DNA from: CAJBLF01 sp964542965
Lineage (GTDB): Bacteria; Patescibacteriota; Gracilibacteria; Absconditabacterales; Absconditicoccaceae
Direction: 5' to 3'
NCBI GenBank assembly: GCA_964542965.1
Contig: CAZIVH010000001.1
Coordinates: forward strand, 1-64,000
Length of the DNA: 64,000 bases
The notes beneath the pieces are model-generated. The model was given only the letters and a program-made list of their open reading frames with translations, had not been told where the DNA came from and ran no database searches. This document shows, piece after piece, positions 9,945-21,422 of the stretch. The position numbers and the translations under genes are program-made. Position 1 is the stretch's first letter. The number at the start of each line of letters is the position of its first letter.

Positions 9945-11648
9945 ATGAAAAAGATAATTTTTGCTCTACTTTCTTTGTCATCTCTTCTCGCTTTTGCTGG
10001 ATGCTGAAAGCAGACTAACGAATCCCTTATTTCTACCTGAATAGTTCAATGATTCACTATGAGCTATACGGTAGGAGCTTCTCCTGTTTTTCAAACATCT
10101 TTGTATGGTACCGTCATCGCTGATTCTATCAAAAATATCGTAAGCAATAGGGGAGGTATGCTTGATTATATCAACTGTCAACCTGGCAAGGAAGTATCTA
10201 GAAATACTATCATCGCCAAAATCATACCCAATGAAGATGATATGACGTATCAAAATTCTCAGATTCAGCTTTCTGCGCTTCAAGAACAATTATACAACCT
10301 TACCACTATTTTTTCTTTGACGGAAGATACTTTGGCTGTCCAACAGGATATCCTTCGTGATCAGTATGATAATAATGCTATCTTGCTTGCTAATTTATCA
10401 AAAACACAATGATATACAGACTCTTCGTTGGAGTATCAGGAAGATCTTTTGGATCAACAGTACGATACCTTGAAAACTGCCAAATCCGTAGATCTAGACA
10501 AGATGAAGACAAGTATTGCCAATGCTTACAAACAGTATCTTATCATGATCAAGGATGCTTTGAAAAAGGTCAACGATGTCTTTGCTAGCGCTTTGCCCGT
10601 GTCTGACAAGGATCCTAATTTGAAACAAGAAATACTTTCAAGCTATACGAGACTCAACGATAAGGCGTCTGATACGATGCGTGCTAGTGAGTTCTCTGAC
10701 TATTTGTCTGATATGTCTGACCTTATGAGTTTAGCCGCTCGTGGAATCAATGCAACTACACCATCGGTTATGCTTCCGCAATCGAGTAGTGCAGGAATTT
10801 CTCTAGATACGCTTTCTACAGCATTTACGACCTTGGCGAGTACTTTTGCCGGTAGTAAATCTGCATTTGATACATTGGCGTCTTCGTATGACTCTGTAAA
10901 AAATACCTACAATAGTCAGATCAAAACCTTAGAAACCAATACCGATAATTTCACCGAAAATACTGCTGAATCTACGAAGTTACAAATAGAAAATCAGAGG
11001 GCGAGCTTGCAATTGGCACAGAAGACGTTGGCGAATCAATTGAGCTCGTCTGATGAAAGTCAAACTATTCAACTTATGTCGCTCAAAAATCAATTACTTA
11101 CCTTGCAACAAAATATAGCTGTTCTTTCCAATTCCCTGGAAGGCGAAGTCTTGTATGCATGAGTGGATGGTGTTGTCAAAATGAGAGCGCTCGGTGAAGA
11201 TAATAAGCTTGCACCAAATACCTTGCTTTGTCAGATTACACCTACTGATGCTTCCAACACGAGCATCCAAATATTCTCGTATCAGAGATTAGCGCTCGGC
11301 AGTAAAGTCGCTATCGCCGATCAACGAGGGCAGTTTTTGTGAACAGGAACGATCCTGTATGAATATCCCTATAAAGATCCTACGACACAAAATTATATTT
11401 ACGAGATACCTGTGGTGAATTTCGCGGTGAAGGAGAATGAAAGAGTTACGATCACTCTTTCCCAATCGGCTGACAAAAACAATATCCGGATTCCCTTGCA
11501 ATATATTAGTCCGAGACTTGAGTGAAATTTGATCAGAAAAAAAGTCGGATCGTGAATTCAAAATATCTATGTGAAATTGTGAGATATCAACGATGAATAT
11601 GTTCAGGTGATGAGTGGGTTGAATATGTGAGATGAAATAGTGAAATAA
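9945..11648 (+). CDS. RND efflux periplasmic adaptor lipoprotein (HlyD/MFP type)
   Basis: A 567-residue membrane fusion protein. The N-terminus is a lipoprotein signal (MKKIIFALLSLSSLLAFAGC, Cys at residue 20). A lipoyl-like half-motif precedes an unusually long coiled coil (residues ~95-390, Q/L/S/T-rich), then the second half with GVDGVVKMRALGEDNKLAPN, and beta-barrel domains to the end (MSGLNMGDEIVK). It would bridge the permease at 11742 to the outside. Downstream spacer of 93 bases is filled with repeat units. No outer-membrane TolC partner is seen, fitting a CPR cell that may lack an outer membrane. Confidence 0.88.
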
Positions 11649-11741
11649 AAATGGAAAAATGGAGATATGGAGATATGGAAAAATTTAATCTTTCAATGTT
11701 TGCATTTTTCAATCTTTCAATTTTATTATTAGTCGTTTGGT
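11649..11741. repeat. Degenerate ATGGAAAA / TTTCAAT tandem repeat spacer
   Basis: The spacer between the adaptor and the permease consists of units such as ATGGAAAA, ATGGAGAT and TTTCAATCT. The same words occur near 6343-6468 and 20570-20605. Confidence 0.7.
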
Positions 11742-14700
11742 ATGGTAAAGTTTTTGAGAAATAATAAAGTGGCGATATTGGTGTTTACGGTCTTCGTAGC
11801 GGTGTATGGCGCGATGAGTATTTTTACGATACCTAAAGAATCGCAGCCGTCGATAAACATTCCGTATTATTATGTCAGCTTCACCTATTTGGGTGCTGAT
11901 CCGGCGTCGATAGAAGAGCAGGTTGTCGTTCCATTGGAACAAAAATTGAAATCTATTTCTGCGGTGAAGCACATCAGCGCATCGTGCTACTACAATTTCG
12001 GGACGATCATGATCGAGTTTGATCCATCCAAGAGCGATGTGGACGCTACCAATGATATAAAATCCGTTATCGATCAAGTCTATCCTACGCTTCCTAGCGA
12101 TGTGAAATATCCGATATTCAAAAAGATAGATATCAACGATTCACCGGTCTATTCTTTTTCTGTCGCTTGAGATATGCCTACGCAGGTTATGTATCAAAAA
12201 TTGAAAGCATTGGAGGACCAACTTAATTCCGTTCCTGGAGTCTCTGATATCACGGTCATCGGAAAGCCGATACAGGAAGTGAAAATCACGTTTGATGCAG
12301 ATACATTGGCTTTGTTGGAACTTGATTTTTCCATGGCGGTCAATCAACTCAAAAGCGCTTTCGTCAAATTTCCCGTGGACAAAAAAGATGTTGCGGGTCA
12401 GCTCTATTCATTTGAAATCACTAATTATGCTGCTGATTTGACGTGATTGCTCGAACAACTCAAAAATTATGATTTGCTTAATATTGCTTGAAAGTCTCTG
12501 AAGCTTAGGGATGTCGCCACCGTGTATATCGGTTATGCGGCATCGGATAAAAAATCATTTTCTATTGTCGATCTTTCTGGAGGCATTACCCAAAATGCCT
12601 TGTCTTTCCAAATCAAGAAATCGCCTTGATATAGCATCGATGCGTTTATCGATGAGCTCAAAGCTGTCGTGACTGCGTATGCAACAACCGCTCCTGATCT
12701 GAAATTTATAGAGACACTTTCCGAGAAAGAAAGCATCCAGAAGACCTACGGACTCTTTATCGAAAATTTTCGGGAGACCGCTTTGTTGGTATTCTGTATT
12801 ATCCTTCTCTTTCTCTGATGGAAATCATCGTGGCTCATTATGATTTCGTTTTTGATCGTGTATCTCGGCAACTTCATCTATCTCAAAGCTATCGGATATA
12901 GTTTCAATAATATCGTCTCATTTGCTTTGATCCTGGTGCTCTGAATCATGATTGACAATCTGATTGTGATTACGCAATGAATCGTTGTCTGACTCCAGAA
13001 GTTCGCTGGCAATATCTGGCAAGCGATACAAGATTCAATCAAAAACTACGGAAAAGCGATATTTTTCTGAACCTTGACGACGATCGTCATCTTCATCCCG
13101 CTCTACTTCTGATTGACGGGCATTATCGGCGAATATATCAGATCTATGCCGGTCACTATCATTTCTAATCTAGCTATTTCTCTTGTCGTGACAATGTTTA
13201 TCTTGCCTGTGCTGGCCTTGTTTTTCTTTAGGTCAGGAGTAGAATATCGTCCTTCTGCTTCTTTATCGTTCTTGGAGAGGACGGGCGTGAAATTCGCTGA
13301 TCGATATCATCGTAAGAATCAATCGAGATGGTGATCCAGAGGAATTATCTTTATGTTTCTTGTGTTTTTTGTTTGAGCGCTGTCGCTTATTCCTTTGGGA
13401 ATAGTCAAATTCACTTTCATGGGCAATATCGATTCCAATAATGTGTGGATGAATATTTCCTATCCTCCCGGCATCAGTCTTGAAACCAATCAAGAATATA
13501 CGTCCAAGATAGCTAAAGCGACATTGAAATATTTTCAAACCGCGATTCCTGATGTCGTCGAAGATATCACTATCGATCTCGGACAATGATATTCTCTCCA
13601 GTGATGAGGAGGCGTGGGAAGCAATGTCAGCTCATTCACTATTAGGTTGATTTCGAGTGAGGAAAGAGACATCACTTCGTATCAAATTGTCGAACAGATG
13701 CAGCAGCAACTGCTTGCCGCATTGAAAACTAAATATGCTTTTATAAGCGATATCTCTTCATTCACTATCCAAGCGTGAGGGTGATGAGGTAAACCAGTCG
13801 CTTTCAATATCGTCGGTGATGACTATCAGCAGATCAATGAGTATGTCCAGGAGATATTGCCTGAGATCAAAGCTATCCCTGGTGTTTTCAATGTCGGCAT
13901 CTCTATCGAATACACCAACGGAAAAATCATCTATGTTTTGGATGAGAACAAAGCAAAATCATTGTGAATCACGAGTTTTTCCGCTGTCACTCCTTTGCTT
14001 GCACTGAAAAATGACGGATATGCGTCTAATGGTGTCAAGATAAAAGAGTTCTCTGATTTTGGCGATGAGGCGCTTTCTCTGAAGGCATTCTTGTCTAGTG
14101 ATATTCCTGTTGAGCAAACTAAGATAGGTAAAGTAACCCTTGATCAGATTATCAAGGAGAAACAGTTACAAGCTGAAATTAACGCTATCACTAGGGAAGA
14201 CGGTAAAAGAAATATTGCAGTACAAGCTGATAAATTGGATAGTGTTGCCTTGAGCGATATCACCTTGGCGATTGATGAGGTCATCAAAAGACATCCCTTG
14301 CCTGCGTGATTGGAAAAGACAAGCTCGTGAGATATCGCCTCTCAAGAACAGAGCTCTACGGATCTGTCCAAAGCCATGATTATTTGACTTGTCTTGATGA
14401 TTCTTGTCTTGATCATTCAATTCAACAATATCAAATATTCAATAGTCATCGTTTCCAGTGTGCTCTTGTCCATAGGATGAACTATCGTTATTCTTGCGCT
14501 TACCTGATATGATCTCACATTTCCAGCAATGATTTGAATTTTTGGCGTGATGGGTGTTTGAGTGAATCAAGCATTGATCCATATAGAAGATTTCAAGCAT
14601 TTCTATGAACAGCAGGGCATGTCGGTGATAGATAGTTTTCAGCAGAGTATAGCCGAAAGATTCGTCCCTATTTTTTTGACTAAGGCAGTGACGATTACGT

Positions 14701-14855
14701 GATTGATTATCCTTGCCATGAAAGACGAATTATTCTGATCTATGGCTGTCGGATTTATCGGGTGACTTGTTGTTTCTTTCTTCATCACTTTGCTCTATAT
14801 CCCCTCATTGATGAATTTGGTGAATAAGGAATATTTTAAGAAAAAGGAAGAGTAA
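11742..14855 (+). CDS. RND-family efflux permease (AcrB/MexB type)
   Basis: A 1037-residue resistance-nodulation-division transporter, the normal length. TM1 is at the N-terminus (VAILVFTVFVAVYGAMSIF), followed by the first porter domain (KESQPSINIPYYYVSFTYLG...), TM2-6 near residues 345-505, a second TM7 after residue ~540, a second porter domain, and TM8-12 near residues 880-1025. TM4 reads LVLGIMIDNLIVITQG, with one of the two usual adjacent proton-relay Asp residues present. FLTKAVTITGLI in the late TMs keeps the TM10 Lys. Many TGA-coded glycines occur, including a run in AGGGGGKP. It forms a tripartite-like pump with the preceding lipoprotein; substrate unknown. Confidence 0.92.
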
Positions 14856-14873
14856 TATATGTTGTTTTTTTTG

Positions 14874-14902
14874 TAAAAAAAATCCCGGTAAATCACCGGG
14901 AT
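14874..14902 (-). terminator. Terminator for the 14909 gene
   Basis: TCCCGGT-aaatc-ACCGGGA with the T-run on the minus strand (eight A at 14875-14882). It ends the minus-strand gene at 14909 and may also slow the converging RND transcript. Confidence 0.8.
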
Positions 14903-14908
14903 AATATA

Positions 14909-15730
14909 CTACTTACTTTTTTTTGTTTTTTTCTGGTTGAAATCCAATGATAACGTCAGCTTTTCATTTACATGAATGCCGATTGTTACACAGAATTCGG
15001 GAATCATCTTTTTAGATATGAAGATATCTTTTAGTTTTGCTTCTGCCAGTTCCCAGATTTCTTCTTTGGATTCTTGTTTAATTGCTCTTTCTACAATTTG
15101 TTTGGTAGCTTTGTATGCCACTTCTCCAATACCTTCTGGCTTTTTTATGCCTTTGGCTTTGAATGCTTCAGCAACAGCCATTTTAGTAACTATTGCTGAA
15201 ATCCTGTCTTGTCCAAAGAACTGATTTTTAAGTGTGCTTGGAATGTATTTCCAATTTTGGCCAGAAAAGATCAATGACAATGCGAATGATGGGCTGTTTT
15301 GTTCGTCAGTCAGACTGGCTTTTAGTGTTAATGAAAGATCTCCATATTCTTTTTTCTGCATCACTTTGTGAGCAATGAGTATCTCCATGTCACATGCCGG
15401 CAAATCTTTGATAGACAATCCCGTCTCTTCCATTATTTCTTTGACCTCTTCATCTGAAAACTCCAGTTCAAATCCGCACTTTTCGGTATTTCCTGTGTGG
15501 ATTGCAATGTCCGCAAAAAGTTGATTCAGATCTCCACCCATTTGAGCGTTTTTGTCCAGAAGTTCATCCAGAGGGAATTCTCCTTTGATACGCAATTTGC
15601 CTGATGCAATAAATGATTTTATTACTCCAATGAAGATCAACATTTTCATTCCGGTTGTGTTTTTGCTTACGTTTATGTTTTTTACGTGTTTTAGGTGAGT
15701 GTTTTTTGTTTTATATTTTTTATGATACAT
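14909..15730 (-). CDS. Hypothetical protein, UGA-free
   Basis: A 273-residue protein with TAG stop. Residues ~28-40 are weakly hydrophobic; the rest is soluble, mixed alpha/beta, Lys/Glu-rich, ending in a basic FNQKKTKKSK tail. Internal start MKMLIFIGVIKS (residue 28) is an alternative, since the first 27 residues are low-complexity basic. It has its own terminator, and unlike most long genes here contains no TGA codon. I recognise no family. Confidence 0.65.
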   Translation of the reverse strand: MYHKKYKTKNTHLKHVKNINVSKNTTGMKMLIFIGVIKSFIASGKLRIKGEFPLDELLDKNAQMGGDLNQLFADIAIHTGNTEKCGFELEFSDEEVKEIMEETGLSIKDLPACDMEILIAHKVMQKKEYGDLSLTLKASLTDEQNSPSFALSLIFSGQNWKYIPSTLKNQFFGQDRISAIVTKMAVAEAFKAKGIKKPEGIGEVAYKATKQIVERAIKQESKEEIWELAEAKLKDIFISKKMIPEFCVTIGIHVNEKLTLSLDFNQKKTKKSK

Positions 15731-15859
15731 ATTTTATATAATAAGTCAAGTGTATGTGTTTTGTAAGATTATGGCTTATAATTTCTTGATAAAATGATGT
15801 AATTCTATACATATAGGGTATGTGTTTTTCGTTTTCTTTATTTTTGAAATTATTTGATA

Positions 15860-17662
15860 ATGTATCGTACGCATACCTGCTGAGAATTGACGGTAAAAAA
15901 TGTTTGAAAACAAGTGACTTTGTGTTGATGGGCCAATAAGATAAGAAATCTTGGATGAATGACCTTTATCGATCTTCGTGATAGATATGGTATCACTCAA
16001 ATTACTATTGATCCTGCAAAGATCAAAATAGAGCTTCCTAAAATAGGCCCTGAATATGTTGTTCAGATAACGTGAGAAGTTATAGCGAGACCGAAAGAGA
16101 TGTTTAATAAAGAGATGATTACTGGTGAGATAGAGGTCTATCCTTCAGAAGTGAAGGTTCTTTCTTCCTGTAAAGAGCTTCCATTTTCTGTTGATCATGA
16201 GAATCCGGTAGGGGAGGATATTAGATTAGAATATCGTTATTTGGATCTCAGAAGACAAGGATTGAAAAATACTATCATTAATAGACATAAACTGTATATG
16301 GAGACTATGAAATTCTTTGATTCCAAAGATTTCCTTCATCTGGAGACTCCGACATTCATCAAGAATACGCCCGAAGGATCGCGTGAATTCGTCGTCCCTG
16401 CGAGATTCGAGCCAGGAAGATTTTTTGTGCTTCCACAATCTCCGCAACAACACAAACAGATGCTCATGGTATCAGGTTTCGATAAATATTTCCAATTGGC
16501 GAGATGCTATCGTGATGAAGATCCTCGTGGTGATAGACAGCCGGAATTCACTCAAGTGGATTTTGAGTTGTCGTTCGTAGAGCAACAAGATATCCTCGAT
16601 ATCATCCATGATTATTTTGTTCATATCACTACTACGCTCTATCCAAACAAGATCATTCTCGCTGAACCGTTCCCTGTGTTGACTCGATATGACGCTATGA
16701 ATCGATATTGATCAGATAAACCTGAATTGAGGACAGAAGAATTGAAATTCGTCGAATTGACTGACCGAGCCAAGGATTCTGATTTTGCCGTATTCAAAAA
16801 TGCGGAAATCGTCAAAGGAATCGTCATCCATAAAGAAATGGGAAGATCAGAGATAGAGAAAAATTATGAAACATTCATCAAGGGCTATGGCAGCAAAGGG
16901 CTTTCCTACTTATCATTTGGCGTCGATGGCGTCAAGTGATCTATTGCGAAGTTCTTCGATGAGGCGAAATTGGCAAAATTGAAAGAGTTGGCATGAATCC
17001 AACAGTGAGATACTATTTTCTTCCAAGCAGATACTCGGCATAACGTCGTCACTTGGCTAGGAATGCTGAGAACGAAGCTTATCGCTGATTTGAAATTGCT
17101 TGAAGGCAAGGAAAACGAATTATCATTCGCGTTCGTCGTGGATTTCCCATTATTCGAACTTGGCGATGATGGCAAATTGTGAGCTACGCATCATCCATTC
17201 ACCAAACCTAAGGATGTAGATATCCCGTTCGTGAAGGAATTGGGCAAAAAGGTAGCTTCATGATCGGTTTTGACTGAGGAAGAGACACAAAAATTGCTTT
17301 CAATTAAGGCGGATTGTTATGATATCATTATCAATGGCAATGAGGCTGGCGGAGGAAGTATCAGGATCCATGATACGGAATTGCAATCAGCTATCTTTTC
17401 ATTATTAGGGCTAAATCAGACACAGATACAGAACAGATTCGGACATCTCTTGAAGTGTTTCGAATACGGTGTGCCGCCGCATGGATGATGTGCGTTCGGA
17501 TTTGATAGGATCGTGATGATCTATCAGAATGTAGAGAATATCCGTGAGGTCATCATCTTCCCGAAGAATCAGAAGTATCGTGATTTGATGCTCAATGCAC
17601 CTAGCGAAATCGATCAAGAACTACTCGATGAGTTGGGTTTGAAGATTATCGAGAAGAAATAA
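15860..17662 (+). CDS. aspS: Aspartyl-tRNA synthetase (bacterial type)
   Basis: Charges tRNA-Asp (or Asp/Asn). The 600-residue product matches the bacterial AspRS: N-terminal OB-fold anticodon domain (MYRTHTCGELTVKNVGKQVT... CGWANKIRNLGG), class II motif 2 (FQLARCYRDEDPRGDRQPEF), the GAD insertion, and motif 3 (PHGGCAFGFDRIVM) near residue 550. Three of the first glycines, in CGE, CGW and GGM, are TGA codons that block the standard-code frame, so the true ATG is at 15860. Whether it is discriminating or not cannot be told. A short gene follows 22 bases later. Confidence 0.96.
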
Positions 17663-17684
17663 TTTCATTTACTATCATATCGTT

Positions 17685-17894
17685 ATGGGTGAAAAATTTG
17701 AATGACAGGCTCAGAAACTTATCAAACAAATGCAAGCTGAAGGAAAGGTCGTTGCCTTGTCCCTTGAAGCGAGTGCAGAGATAGATCACACATTGGCTAT
17801 GGCCTTCGAGCCTATTAAGAATGAATTTATCAGAAAAGAAAAAGCCAGTCGTGCATATATAGCGAAGATAGAATCGACTACTGTTGAAGCCTAA
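17685..17894 (+). CDS. Small hypothetical protein (69 aa)
   Basis: 69 residues, charged and helical (MGEKFEGQAQKLIKQMQAEG...), no membrane segment, one TGA-coded Gly at residue 7. It follows aspS by 22 bases and precedes the cupin gene by 22, so it is probably in the same operon. No family recognised. Confidence 0.6.
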
Positions 17895-17916
17895 TTTTAC
17901 TTCTTGTGTTGTTGAT

Positions 17917-18258
17917 ATGAAATTTATATCATGAATTACTAAGGAACGACAAGAGAATCCTGGATATAATAAAAAAGTCTTACGAGAATGAAGTCAATGA
18001 AATAAAATTCAGGAGATAAAAATTCCTCCTCATGAGACAGCGAAAGCACATCATCATAAGATCCAGACAGAAGTATTCTATTTCTTTACTGATAATGGTT
18101 ATCGAATAGTAAATAATGAAAAAATACTACCAAAGAAGGGTGATATCCTTGTGATAGAACCTAATGATATGCATACGGTAGTGAATGATACTGATCAGGA
18201 ATATATATATCTTGCATTCAAGGTTGAATATATTGATAATGATCTGTATCGGGATTAA
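17917..18258 (+). CDS. Cupin-domain protein
   Basis: A 113-residue single-domain cupin. Motif 1 is the HHHKIQTEVFYFF segment near residue 45 (His cluster plus Glu as metal ligands), motif 2 is GDILVIEPNDMHTVVN near residue 78. Such small cupins bind a metal and often a sugar or carboxylate; many are epimerases, isomerases or sensors. Three TGA codons near the N-terminus hide it in the standard code. It ends 6 bases before tRNA-Thr. Confidence 0.8.
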
Positions 18259-18264
18259 TATTCT

Positions 18265-18337
18265 GCCGGGGTAGCTCAGCTGGTAGAGCGGCGGTATCGT
18301 AAACCGTAGGTCGCCGGTTCAAATCCGGTCTCCGGCT
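18265..18337 (+). tRNA. tRNA-Thr (CGT)
   Basis: Acceptor GCCGGGG pairs with CTCCGGC (one G-T), D-arm GCTCAGCTGGTAGAGC, anticodon loop ATCGTAA giving anticodon CGT, T-arm CCGGTTCAAATCCGG. CCA is not encoded. The CGU anticodon reads ACG codons. Confidence 0.92.
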
Positions 18338-18369
18338 AATGTGTATTTTATATTCGTTATTATATTGTT

Positions 18370-18645
18370 ATGGCTAGAAAAAACAGATTTGTGAAATTCA
18401 CTATTATCTTTATTTTGGCGTTTTTTGTCTTGGTTACTGGGTTATCTATGATTGTTCCGTATATCGGCGGCAATAAAAATATTCAAGGAACAGGCGATGT
18501 AGATACTGGTGCTATCGTAGAATCCGGTCTTGTCGATACGACTATCGATTCTGGTGCTGCACTTCCTGAAATGACCAAAGAAGAAGCATCCAAGAAGATA
18601 CAAGAGGCGTTTTCCGGTGTTGATACGTCCAAAGTATTACAATAA
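18370..18645 (+). CDS. Single-pass membrane protein, unknown (91 aa)
   Basis: Basic N-terminus (MARKNRFVKF), one transmembrane helix (residues ~10-32), then an extracytoplasmic Gly/Asp/Thr-rich linker (GTGDVDTGAIVESG) and a short acidic helix (MTKEEASKKIQEAF). No TGA codon. It lies between tRNA-Thr and the alaS C-terminal gene, 22 bases upstream of the latter. No family recognised. Confidence 0.65.
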   Translation: MARKNRFVKFTIIFILAFFVLVTGLSMIVPYIGGNKNIQGTGDVDTGAIVESGLVDTTIDSGAALPEMTKEEASKKIQEAFSGVDTSKVLQ

Positions 18646-18667
18646 TTTTATCATTATCTAGGTGTCT

Positions 18668-19582
18668 ATGAAACTTATCGTAGAGCAATGTCAAAGATAT
18701 GCTAAGATGCGCGCTCATACTGCTACGCATTTGTTACATGCTGAGCTTTGAAAAATATTCAAGACCACTAAACAGGCTGGTTCTCTCGTGGATCAGGATT
18801 ATCTCAGATTCGATTTCAATGCTGATAGGCTTTTGACTCCAGAAGAGATTTATGAAATCGAGAAGAATATCAACCAGATCATCTATGATGCGTATACAGT
18901 TGATGTACATGAGACATCATTTGACGAAGCTACGAAAATGTGAGCCAAAGCGTTCTTTGAAGATAAATATGGCGACAAGGTTCGTGTCGTAAAAGTCTTC
19001 GATCATACCAATGAGATCGTCTCCATAGAATTGTGTGGAGGGACACATGTAGCAAATACCAAAGATATCGGATGCTTCGCTATCATCTCACAGGAAGCTG
19101 TCGCTTCCGGCATCAAAAGGATCACTGCAGTAGTATGACCAAGAGTTTCCGCAAGAATTCATGAGGTACAGGATATCTTGGATGTGACCATAGAAAAATT
19201 ATGAATCAAGACTCATACACAATTGGCTGATAAACTTGAGAAGACCTTGAAAGAATATGATGAGATGAAATCCAAATTGGAATCCATGGAATCAACTATG
19301 ATCATCCAAGCATTGCAAACCAAGGATTTTAAATCTGACAAATATTTCGATAAGATAATCAAGATATCTTCTGACCTTAATTTCAAGAATATCCTCCCTG
19401 TGACGAAAGGGCTCTTCAAGGACGAGAATATCCTCATTTTCAACAATGAAGGGAATTTCCTTCTGTTGACGAAAGCATGAACATCCGCTAAGACATTGGC
19501 TCAGGAATTGTGATTGAAATGATGATGAAATGATATAATGGTGCAATGAAGAGATGATAAGATTTTATCTATTGTTTCCTAA
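18668..19582 (+). CDS. alaS: Alanyl-tRNA synthetase, C-terminal half (editing core + C-Ala)
   Basis: A 304-residue protein matching only the back of AlaRS. It begins just before the zinc-binding editing core: HTATH at residues 17-21 and CGGTH near 123-127 supply the metal ligands that deacylate Ser/Gly-tRNA-Ala. A coiled coil follows (LADKLEKTLKEYDEMKSKLES), then a DHHA1/C-Ala domain whose glycine motif LKGGGNDIMVQG is written with three TGA codons in a row (19520-19528). It lacks the Gly-rich beta-barrel, which is at the end of the other half (38000-39580). It is not a stand-alone AlaX, because it has C-Ala. It sits 7 bases before a cation antiporter. Confidence 0.9.
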
Positions 19583-19589
19583 ATACTGT

Positions 19590-20561
19590 ATGCTTACTTA
19601 TGTGTTGTTCGTTGTCTGATTTGTGTTTTTGATCAAGGGTGCTGATTTGCTTGTTGATGGTTCTGTCTCTCTGGCTAAGAGAGCTAAGATTTCTTCTATT
19701 GTTATTTGACTTACGATTGTTGCTTTTGGTACGTCCATGCCGGAATTGGTGGTAAATCTGTTTGCAAGCGCTACGGGAAGCGCGGGTATCGCTATCGGCA
19801 ATGTCTTGGGAAGTAATATCGCTAATGTACTATTGATTCTTTGAGTCGCTGCTATAGTCTATCCTCTTGTGACTAAAGAGAATACAAGTCGAAAAGAGGT
19901 TCCTTTGAGTCTTTTGGCTGCGCTTGTTGTCGGTTTTTTGGCGAATGATCTTTTGATAGACGGCAATACTCGATATTCGGGATTGACCAGAATAGATGGA
20001 TTCGTTTTGCTTGCATTCTTCTCTATATTTATGGTCTATGTTTTCTCTATAGCCAAAGAAAAGGATATCGAAGAAATCGCGGAAATCGATGAAAAGAAAA
20101 AAATCAGTAAATTAAAATCCCGGATGTATATCGTTTTGTGATTGATAGCTCTTGCTGTGGGAGGTAAACGGATCATTGATGGCGCAGTGCATATCGCTAC
20201 GATCTTATGAGTCAGCGAATCTTTGATTGGTTTGACCATAGTCGCTATATGAACATCTTTGCCTGAATTAGCGACTTCAGCGATCGCGGCTTACAAGAAA
20301 GAAGCCGATATCGCTATCGGTAATGTTGTAGGATCGAATATCTTCAATATTTTCCGGGTATTATGATTGAGTGCTATAATTCGTCCTTTGCCAGTGGATC
20401 CTTGAAATATCACGGCTGTCTTTATGACCATATGAGCAAGTTTGATTTTGTTTGTAACATTGATGATAGGAAAAAAGCACGTTATTCAGAGATGGCAATG
20501 AATTATCTTTGTCCTCTTGTATGTTGCTTATATAGTGTTTCTTGTGATGACACAGTGATAA
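19590..20561 (+). CDS. CaCA-family calcium/cation antiporter (YrbG-like)
   Basis: A 323-residue integral membrane protein of about ten helices. It has the two inverted alpha-repeats that form the ion path: GLTIVAFGTSMPELVVN near residue 47 and GLTIVAIGTSLPELATS near residue 213, each followed by GNVxGSNIxN. A cytoplasmic acidic loop (KEKDIEEIAEIDEKKK) separates the halves. It exchanges Ca2+ for Na+ or K+/H+. Seven bases separate it from the alaS C-terminal gene. A P-type Ca2+ ATPase is also present at 51062. Confidence 0.9.
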
Positions 20562-20628
20562 AAAATCGAAAGATGGAAATATTGAAAAATGGAGAATGGA
20601 AGAATTTTAATTGCATAGTTTGGATGGT
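20562..20628. repeat. ATGGAAAT / ATTGAAAA degenerate repeat spacer
   Basis: The spacer before xthA is made of GATGGAAAT, ATTGAAAA and ATGGAGAATGGAAG units, the same words as at 6343-6468 and 11649-11741. Confidence 0.55.
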
Positions 20629-21417
20629 ATGAAAATAGCTTCGCGAAACGTCAATGGAATACGTGCCGTTACCGGTAAGGGTTTCTATGATCGAGTGAAA
20701 AAAGAGGATCCGGATATCATCTGTCTCCAAGAAGTGAAATCATTCGAGACACAAATACCTCCAGAATTTCGTTATCATCTAAGTGAATATGACTGGATCT
20801 GGCATGCAGGCACAAGGCCTGGTTACGCTGGCGTTGCTACCATCTACAAAAAAAAATTGAAGTTTATTTCGTGAATATCGAAATTCGAGTCGATAGAGCA
20901 TTTTCATGAAGATGGTAGGGTAGTCGAGACGAAGTTCCAGGATTTCACTCTTTTGAATCTGTATTTCCCGAATGGGTGAGAAAGAGCTGACGGTACGGAA
21001 ATGTTGAGCTATAAGCTCGAATTCTACAAACACTTCATCCACTATATCAACAAGCTTAGAGATAAGGGAGAAAAAGTCATTACCTGTGGTGATTTCAATA
21101 TCTGCCATCGCGAGATCGATATCGCTAGGCCAAAAGAGAATGCTAATTCTATATGATTTTTGCCTATCGAAAGAGCAGAGATGGATAAACTAGAACAAGC
21201 ATGATATGTCGATGTTTTCAGATACTTCAATCCTGAGCTTAAAGATCAGTATACTTGGCGATCATTCAGAGCCTGAGCGAGACCAAGAAATGTTTGACGG
21301 AGATTGGATTATTTCCGAGTATCCAAAGACACTGTTTCTCATATCAAAAAGATCACCCACGAGACTGCCGTAGAGTGATCCGATCATTGTCCTATCGTTC
21401 TAGAACTTGATTTTTAA
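20629..21417 (+). CDS. xthA: Exodeoxyribonuclease III (AP endonuclease)
   Basis: Base-excision-repair AP endonuclease/3' exonuclease of 262 residues, a standard length. Catalytic landmarks: SRNVNGIRAV at the N-terminus, CLQEVK (Glu metal ligand) near residue 34, NLYFPNG, the GDFNICH segment near 150, ARPRNVGRRLDYFRVS, and C-terminal GSDHCPIVLELDF with the catalytic Asp-His. TGA encodes conserved glycines, e.g. RAGARP and EGSDHCP. ATG 20629 is preferred over the in-frame TTG at 20611. Its stop lies 5 bases from the stop of the convergent gene. Confidence 0.95.
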
Positions 21418-21422
21418 AGATA

